Source: Bacteroidota bacterium
GTDB taxonomy: Bacteria > Bacteroidota > Bacteroidia > Bacteroidales > Prolixibacteraceae
Assembly: GCA_023488865.1 (NCBI GenBank)
Contig: JAMDDG010000182.1
Coordinates: 1-11,414 of the forward strand
Direction: 5' to 3'
DNA length: 11,414 bases
Both the position numbers and the translations under genes were made by a program. Positions 6,737-11,414 of this stretch are shown here, one piece after another. Position 1 is the stretch's first letter. The number at the start of each line of letters is the position of its first letter. The notes beneath the pieces are model-generated. The model searched no databases, was not told where the DNA came from, and saw only the letters and a program-made list of their open reading frames with translations.

Positions 6737-7939
6737 ATGAAAACATTACCTAAAACATTGACTGGGATTTTTGCCAACTTCTTTCATCGAATGGCCGTAT
6801 CCACCGGAATAATGAAAAATGCGTTTGCGAAAGTGGTTCTATTATCGGTCGGGTTGCTGGCCATAGCCGGATGTACGTGGAACGTCGGTGCGCAGGAGAC
6901 AAAACCACGCATAAAACTCGGAGCCTATTATTTCGATGGTTGGGCAGGCCAAAATCGTAAGGCGAGTGACCCCAATGAACCTTGGGCAAAGAATGCTCCA
7001 ACCCATTTAACACGTCGGATGGTTGAAGAATTTCCTGAAAGGGAACCTGTTTGGGGTTGGCGGGATGACTCTCAGGCTATAATGGAAAGACAAATTGATT
7101 TAGCTGCAGATAATGGGATCGAGTTTTTTCTGTTTTGCTGGTATTGGAGAGATAGTAACGGGTCTATTAATCCTGCGGCTATCGAAAACCTTTCCCTGCA
7201 TACGAGTATGAACCTGTATATGAAAGCAAAAAATAAGAATAGAATAAAGTTCAGTTTGTTGGTTGCCAACCATGGAGGTTCGGAGATTAAAGGCACGGAT
7301 AATTGGGGAAAAGCAACTGAATATTGGATGCAATACTTTAAGGATCCTCAATATGTTACCGTTGATGGCAAACCACTGGTCGTGATTTTTAATTCGGGAG
7401 GAATTGATAACGATGCCCTTGCCCGTATGCAGGAAGTCTCAAAAAAAGAAGGATTGAAGGGTGGTTTATCCATTGCAGGTTGTGGAAATGCGGCAGATAA
7501 GAGTTTTACTTATAGAACGCACTATCATATTGCACCCGGATATTCAGCCGGAACAGAGGAGCATAAATATGCGGAATTGGTTGATGCACATGAAAAGCAA
7601 TGGATAGGAACAGAGAAACAACCATATATACCGGAAATAACAGTTGGATGGGATAAACGTCCCTGGGAAGATAAAACCGGAAATGGCCAGGGCGGTGCAA
7701 AACAAGGTTGGTACTTTCCTGATCGTACTCCTGGACAATTTAAAGGTTTCCTGACAGATGCCATTAAATGGATGGACGAACACCCGACTCAAACAACAAA
7801 GGAACGTATTGTTTTGATATATGCATGGAATGAACTTGGTGAAGGTGGATATTTGGTTCCGACAAAAGGAGACCCAGAGGCAAGCTATTTGAAAGTTGTT
7901 CGAAGCGTTGTTTCAGGTAAATCTATCAACAAGAAATAG
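6737..7939 (+). CDS. GH99-like (WbsX-type) glycosidase, copy 3, probable lipoprotein
   Basis: A 400-residue third paralogue, with LGAYYFDGW at 61-69, WGWRDD at 106-111, FCWYW at 133-137 and YAWNELGEG at 362-370 (E366 and E369 the presumed catalytic pair). ATG 6737 lies one base after the previous stop and gives an N-terminus as long as those of the paralogues; ATG 6812 (residue 26) would leave a compact signal peptide and is a real alternative. A frame open further upstream only overlaps the GH127-like gene and is not a credible start. The hydrophobic segment ends LLAIAGC, a lipobox with Cys46, where copies 1 and 2 have Trp and Phe; this copy is thus probably lipid-anchored. From GAYYF onward it is almost identical to copy 2, whereas the signal peptide resembles copy 1. 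It has a short extra tail (SINKK). Confidence 0.86.
   Translation: MKTLPKTLTGIFANFFHRMAVSTGIMKNAFAKVVLLSVGLLAIAGCTWNVGAQETKPRIKLGAYYFDGWAGQNRKASDPNEPWAKNAPTHLTRRMVEEFPEREPVWGWRDDSQAIMERQIDLAADNGIEFFLFCWYWRDSNGSINPAAIENLSLHTSMNLYMKAKNKNRIKFSLLVANHGGSEIKGTDNWGKATEYWMQYFKDPQYVTVDGKPLVVIFNSGGIDNDALARMQEVSKKEGLKGGLSIAGCGNAADKSFTYRTHYHIAPGYSAGTEEHKYAELVDAHEKQWIGTEKQPYIPEITVGWDKRPWEDKTGNGQGGAKQGWYFPDRTPGQFKGFLTDAIKWMDEHPTQTTKERIVLIYAWNELGEGGYLVPTKGDPEASYLKVVRSVVSGKSINKK
6923..7733 (+). repeat. Long direct repeat, copy B (inside third GH99-like gene)
   Basis: Partner of the repeat at 1784-2594, in the same orientation with no gaps. The longest perfectly identical stretch is 7028-7470. The left edge of high identity falls within the codons for GAYYF, exactly where the signal peptide joins the catalytic domain. 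Crossing-over between the two copies would remove or duplicate the 5139 bp between them, which hold the GH28-like gene, the sulfatase remnant and the GH127-like gene. Confidence 0.9.
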
Positions 7940-8010
7940 CTCCTGTATAAATGGGAAGGGCAATTTTTTGTTGTTCAACATAAATTATAACTCATTTTAA
8001 TTCAAATAAT

Positions 8011-8103
8011 ATGAAACGAGCATGTTCGCTAAACACAAACACGGATGAAAATTTCACATGCGAGTTCCATCCGGCATTTAAAAAACAAATTATTTACGGA
8101 TGA
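8011..8103 (+). CDS. Possible 30-codon ORF ending in the start of the SGNH gene
   Basis: In the 160-bp gap after the third GH99-like gene, an ATG at 8011 opens 30 codons (MKRACSLNTNTDENFT...) ending in TGA at 8101-8103. That stop overlaps the ATG of the next gene (8100-8102) as ATGA, an arrangement used for translational coupling. It has no signal peptide, hydrophobic segment or recognised motif. It could be a coupling leader ORF, a gene remnant or chance; chance is not excluded at this length. Confidence 0.2.
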   Translation: MKRACSLNTNTDENFTCEFHPAFKKQIIYG

Positions 8104-8954
8104 AATATAAAATAATTTTTTCATTGATAATATTTAAGCTTTTAGCATGTAGTAGTGAATTAAATGTTAAAGCTGATAGTCCCGAGAATGGGGTTAACAT
8201 ATTAATCCTTGGTAATAGTATTACGAAACACGGGCCCGCACCAGAGATAGGCTGGTATGGCAACTGGGGCATGGCGGCCTCCGAAGAGAGCAAAGATTAT
8301 GTTCATATACTAATGCAGTATTTTCATCAAATGAACCCATCTATTCGGGTACGTTATGCAAGTATTGCTGATTTTGAAAGAGGATACTGGAATTTCAATC
8401 CTTCCAAGTTGGATAGTTTAAGGAACAAGAAAAGTTCTCTGATAATTCTCAGAATTGGAGAAAATGTTGATCCTGGCAATATTGGGAAATATGATTTTAA
8501 AAAATATTATAGTTTATTGATACGCTATTTTAAAAATAGTAACCCTAATACAAAAATAATCTCAGTAACATCCTTCTGGAAGAAGCCAAGTGTTGATCTG
8601 GCAATGGAGGAAGTTAGTAAAGATGAATTTTGCAATGTTGTCAAACTTGGTTATTTGTCGGCAGATTCAACCAATATGGCAATAGGTCAATATCAGAATA
8701 GTGGAGTCGCGATGCATCCAAATGATAAAGGTATGGCAGCAATTGCAAATGAAATCTGGGAAGAAGTCAAAACGTATAACTTATATTTTACTTCGGGGAA
8801 GTTTAATGAAATGAAATTTTATCAAGGTCATCTCATTTTTCAAAATAGAGAAAATATTCAGGATAAAACATGTCAATATGAAAAACCTAATTTATTGCAG
8901 TACACTATTCTCAACACTGCTGTTCATTCATTTTGTTTCGAGTTGTCAAAATAA
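8100..8954 (+). CDS. SGNH/GDSL-type hydrolase, lipoprotein (putative carbohydrate esterase)
   Basis: A 284-residue protein with a lipoprotein signal peptide (FKLLAC, Cys17) and an SGNH fold signature. Block I is ILGNSIT (36-42) with S40 as the likely nucleophile. GWYGNWGM (51-58) carries the block II glycine region, RIGENVD (118-124) supplies the block III Asn (N122), and MHPNDKG (205-211) supplies the block V His (H206). The Asp normally three residues before that His is replaced by Val203. Relatives in polysaccharide loci remove acetyl or other acyl groups from glycans, which would fit the esterase encoded two genes on. The family core normally ends soon after block V, yet this frame continues for about 57 residues and its last 77 bases overlap the start of the GH5 gene in another frame. 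The C-terminal part may therefore be a run-on after loss of an earlier stop. Confidence 0.75.
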   Translation: MKYKIIFSLIIFKLLACSSELNVKADSPENGVNILILGNSITKHGPAPEIGWYGNWGMAASEESKDYVHILMQYFHQMNPSIRVRYASIADFERGYWNFNPSKLDSLRNKKSSLIILRIGENVDPGNIGKYDFKKYYSLLIRYFKNSNPNTKIISVTSFWKKPSVDLAMEEVSKDEFCNVVKLGYLSADSTNMAIGQYQNSGVAMHPNDKGMAAIANEIWEEVKTYNLYFTSGKFNEMKFYQGHLIFQNRENIQDKTCQYEKPNLLQYTILNTAVHSFCFELSK

Positions 8955-10032
8955 CAATATAGAAATTAATAAAACATCAGAAATTGTTCCTGATTCTGCA
9001 TTGTTTGCCAGAGAACATCCCTCTCCTTCAATCGTAAGGGGATTTCTGATAGGGGGAAACAATCAACAAGATTACAACGATGCAAATGCATGGGGGGCAA
9101 ATGTAATTCGTATGCAGGTTTTTCCGGCCCGTTATGCAACTAGTAGGAACAAGAATTTTTGGGATGCCTGGCCTTCATTTCTGGATCAACTGGAGAAGCA
9201 AGTTAAGCAAGCAAAACAAGCTGGTCTGAAAGTGGTTGTCGATCTTCATCAACCGCCATTCCAAGGTGTTGCAAATTTTGAATGGGCAGAGTTCTGGAAT
9301 AGGACAGATTTGGAAGAAACGTTTTCCAGGGTTTGGTCTGAAATAGCCTCGCGATTGCTTCCATATAAGGAAACGATTTGGGGATACGACCTCCTAAATG
9401 AACCATTGGACAGATCACAGCTTCCGGCTGTAACAAAACAGTGGAGGCCATTAGCTATTAAGATTGTTCAGGCAATCCGGAAAGTTGACCCGGAAGCGTG
9501 GATTATCTTCGAGCCTGGTCCGGGCAGCCTGTTTAGTGGCTTTAAAGGTTTAGTCCCCTTACCTGATCGCCATATCATATATAGTGCCCATTTTTATTCT
9601 CCCCAGGAGTCGTTCACCCATCAAGGGGTGAACATTACAGGTATTAGTTTGGAAGAAGCGAAGAAATTGATTAATCAGTCATATCCTGCGACAATCAACG
9701 GTATTTTGTGGGATAAAGATCGGTTGGCTCAGCAACTGAAATATGCAGATGAGTTTCAGTCCAGGTGGAAGGTTCCCATATACGTGGGCGAGTTCAGCGT
9801 GATCCGTTGGGCGCCTAAAGATGCCGCTGTGCGTTGGCTCCAGGATGTTATTAGCCTATTCGAAGCTCGTGGGTGGTCGTGGAGCTATCATGCATTTCGT
9901 GAATGGCACGGTTGGAGCTTGGAATACAACGAAGAATTCTGGATGACAGGAATGCCTGCCCCACAACCAGTAACTTATGAAACGGAGAGGGCAAAAGTTA
10001 TCAAGTCGTCGTTCCTGAAAAATAAAAATTAG
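8878..10032 (+). CDS. GH5-family glycoside hydrolase, lipoprotein
   Basis: A 384-residue TIM-barrel enzyme of the GH5 cellulase-like family. The signature residues appear in order: R78 (VIRMQ), H124 (VVDLHQPPF), N174-E175 (DLLNEP, the acid/base), H238 and Y240 (SAHFYSP), E305 (YVGEFS, the nucleophile) and an aromatic strand, GWSWSYHAF (332-340). The family retains configuration and hydrolyses internal beta-glycosidic bonds; subfamily and substrate (beta-glucan, mannan, xylan or other) cannot be decided here. The start at ATG 8878 is supported by a well-formed lipoprotein signal peptide ending VSSC (Cys23), although it lies inside the end of the SGNH gene. A plain single-domain enzyme is seen, with no carbohydrate-binding module. 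A 152-bp gap without a gene follows. Confidence 0.9.
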   Translation: MKNLIYCSTLFSTLLFIHFVSSCQNNNIEINKTSEIVPDSALFAREHPSPSIVRGFLIGGNNQQDYNDANAWGANVIRMQVFPARYATSRNKNFWDAWPSFLDQLEKQVKQAKQAGLKVVVDLHQPPFQGVANFEWAEFWNRTDLEETFSRVWSEIASRLLPYKETIWGYDLLNEPLDRSQLPAVTKQWRPLAIKIVQAIRKVDPEAWIIFEPGPGSLFSGFKGLVPLPDRHIIYSAHFYSPQESFTHQGVNITGISLEEAKKLINQSYPATINGILWDKDRLAQQLKYADEFQSRWKVPIYVGEFSVIRWAPKDAAVRWLQDVISLFEARGWSWSYHAFREWHGWSLEYNEEFWMTGMPAPQPVTYETERAKVIKSSFLKNKN

Positions 10033-10134
10033 CCGCATAATAAAAAGTACGGGAATGACTTTCTTCATCTCATTTAAACGGGAAGAGTTGATTTTTAGGC
10101 ATAAGCTATGTCGATATGTAATTTCAATGGAAAA

Positions 10135-10158
10135 AAATCGGGCAATCAAACCTGATTT
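10135..10158. repeat. Small inverted repeat before the esterase gene
   Basis: AAATCGGG (10135-10142) and CCTGATTT (10151-10158) can pair as an 8-bp stem with one G-U pair and an 8-base loop. On the + strand it is followed by A-rich, not T-rich, sequence; on the - strand a run of T follows the stem. It thus has terminator form only for leftward transcription, though no leftward gene is seen. It may instead be a leader hairpin 26 bases before the ATG at 10185, or chance. The rest of the 10033-10184 gap shows nothing recognisable. Confidence 0.3.
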
Positions 10159-10184
10159 AAAAAAATAAAAAAATTGAAATACCA

Positions 10185-11105
10185 ATGTGGTTGAAAATAA
10201 TTATACTATCCGTTTGCATAATGGCTTTACAAAACAACCTTTATGCGCAACAAACTATTCCTTTATACACCGGTTCCACTCCCAACTCTATCAACTATAA
10301 CATGCAGGAGATAACATTGGATGAGGGGGGCAGGATTAAAGGTTACAGGAATATTTCTAAACCTACACTTGCTGTTTACCTTCCGGTTAAAGAGCAATCA
10401 AATGGCACTGCAGTAATAATTTGCCCGGGGGGCGGCTATTCCATGGAAACCAATCTGATGGAAAGCATCAACATTGCAGACCCTTTCGTCAAACATGGTA
10501 TTGCTGCTTTTATTCTAAAATATCGCCTGCCTTCTGATTCCATTATGAAAGATAAAAGTATCGGCCCGTTACAGGACGCACAGCAGGCCATCAAACTGGT
10601 TAGACATCATGCCGCTGAATGGAATATCGATACCAGCAAAGTAGGTGTAATGGGTTTTTCTGCAGGGGGTCACCTTGCGTCAACATTGGGCACTCATTTC
10701 GATTCGTCTTTCATATCTAACGAAGAGCATATCAATCTTCGTCCTGATTTCATGATATTAGTCTATCCTGTTATCAGCATGACAGATAAACTTACACACA
10801 TGGGTTCAAGAGATAATTTGCTTGGAACTAACCCTTTCATTGAAAAAATTAATTTTTTCTCGAACGAATTACAGGTGACTGATAAAACGCCTCCCACTTG
10901 GTTAACACATGCCGGTGATGATAAGGTGGTCGATGTTGATAACAGTATTATCTTTTATGAAGCATTAAGGCATCATAAGGTGCCTGCTGAAATGCACTTG
11001 TATCCCAAAGGCGATCATGGTTTTGTACTGAGGTTGCCAACCGAAGAATGGATGAAGCCTTTATTTGAATGGATGAAGAAAAATAACTGGATGCGTGATA
11101 ATTAG
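10185..11105 (+). CDS. Secreted alpha/beta-hydrolase, acetylxylan-esterase-like
   Basis: A 306-residue esterase of the alpha/beta-hydrolase fold with a signal peptide (IIILSVCIMALQNNLYAQ, probable cleavage near residue 21). The oxyanion region is CPGGGY (80-85), where the conserved HGG-type loop is found in such esterases. The nucleophile elbow is GFSAGG (157-162) with S159, the acid is probably D246 in AGDDKVV, and the catalytic His is H278 in KGDHGF. Length and motifs match the esterases and lipases often annotated as acetylxylan esterase-like in Bacteroidota polysaccharide loci. They remove acetyl or feruloyl-type groups so that the glycosidases can reach the backbone; the actual acyl group is not readable. 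The sulfatase gene starts 20 bp after its stop, so the two are probably co-transcribed. Confidence 0.88.
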   Translation: MWLKIIILSVCIMALQNNLYAQQTIPLYTGSTPNSINYNMQEITLDEGGRIKGYRNISKPTLAVYLPVKEQSNGTAVIICPGGGYSMETNLMESINIADPFVKHGIAAFILKYRLPSDSIMKDKSIGPLQDAQQAIKLVRHHAAEWNIDTSKVGVMGFSAGGHLASTLGTHFDSSFISNEEHINLRPDFMILVYPVISMTDKLTHMGSRDNLLGTNPFIEKINFFSNELQVTDKTPPTWLTHAGDDKVVDVDNSIIFYEALRHHKVPAEMHLYPKGDHGFVLRLPTEEWMKPLFEWMKKNNWMRDN

Positions 11106-11125
11106 ATTAAGGAAATTTATTCGAT

Positions 11126-11414
11126 ATGAAAAATATAACAATTAAACAAGTTGCATTTTCAACTTTAGCAATAAGCATTTTTACTGCGGGAGGTGCCAGC
11201 CAAGTTTCGAAGAATGTTTTGCATATGCCCAATGTGGTGTTTGTCCTGGCTGACGAATGGCGCGCTCAGGCAGCAGGTTTTAACGGGAACAAAGATGTAC
11301 AAACACCCAATCTTGACCGGCTTGCCGATCGGGCAGTTAATTTTACCAACACTATTTCCGGGTGTCCGGTTTGTACCCCTTATCGCGGTAGTTTGCTTAC
11401 CGGGCAGTATCCGC
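11126..11414 (+). CDS. S1-type sulfatase, N-terminal part (cut by window end)
   Basis: The first 96 residues of a secreted sulfatase, cut by the end of the window. After a signal peptide (VAFSTLAISIFTAGGASQ) comes PNVVFVLADEWR (35-46), the metal-binding first strand, with Asp-Glu in place of the commoner Asp-Asp. TPNLDRLADRAVNFTN (60-75) follows, and then the maturation motif C83-T-P-Y-R87 with LLTG (90-93). That cysteine is converted to formylglycine by a sulfatase-maturing enzyme encoded elsewhere. The protein would remove sulfate from a sulfated glycan, which is the best hint in the window that the target is sulfated. It differs in sequence from the broken sulfatase at 4468-4638 and is not its missing half. 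The ATG at 11126 lies directly before the signal peptide. Confidence 0.9.
   Translation, partial: MKNITIKQVAFSTLAISIFTAGGASQVSKNVLHMPNVVFVLADEWRAQAAGFNGNKDVQTPNLDRLADRAVNFTNTISGCPVCTPYRGSLLTGQYP

Overview
The window looks like part of a carbohydrate-degradation cluster from a member of the Bacteroidota. This rests on four points: every gene is on the + strand, the starts lack clear Shine-Dalgarno sites and sit behind A/T-rich leaders, nearly every product carries an export or lipoprotein signal, and the enzyme mix (GH99-like, GH28-like, GH127-like/DUF1680, SGNH esterase, GH5, alpha/beta-hydrolase esterase, sulfatases) is typical of polysaccharide utilisation loci in that phylum. No SusC/SusD pair, sensor or sigma factor lies inside the window, so the substrate cannot be fixed. 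Sulfatases together with GH28-like and GH127-like enzymes suggest a decorated, possibly sulfated and arabinose- or uronate-containing plant or algal glycan; that is inference.

Layout: (1) 1-96, the end of an unidentified CDS, then 266 bp without a gene. (2) 363-2785, two tandem GH99-like (WbsX-type) glycosidase genes sharing a near-identical leader. (3) 2838-4385, a lipoprotein beta-helix hydrolase of GH28-like type. (4) 4468-4638, the first 56 codons of a sulfatase gene whose remainder is missing. (5) 4669-6735, a GH127-like protein preceded by, or starting inside, a 9-bp tandem repeat. (6) 6737-7939, a third GH99-like gene one base after the previous stop. (7) 8100-10032, an SGNH hydrolase gene overlapping a GH5 gene by 77 bp. 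(8) 10185-11105, an alpha/beta-hydrolase esterase. (9) 11126 to the window end, the start of an S1-type sulfatase with a Cys-x-Pro-x-Arg maturation motif.

As a working picture, the secreted or surface-anchored enzymes would remove sulfate (sulfatase) and acyl groups (SGNH and alpha/beta-hydrolase esterases), cut the chain (GH5, GH28-like, GH99-like) and trim side chains (GH127-like).

The most notable signal is not a new system but the recent history of the GH99-like trio. The second and third copies share a perfectly identical 443-bp stretch set inside more diverged sequence, the third copy has the signal peptide type of the first, and a single base turns its signal peptide into a lipoprotein signal. 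The first copy is more GC-rich than its neighbours but has the second copy's AT-rich leader. Together these point to recombination or gene conversion and module swapping. I did not find evidence for an undescribed non-enzymatic system.
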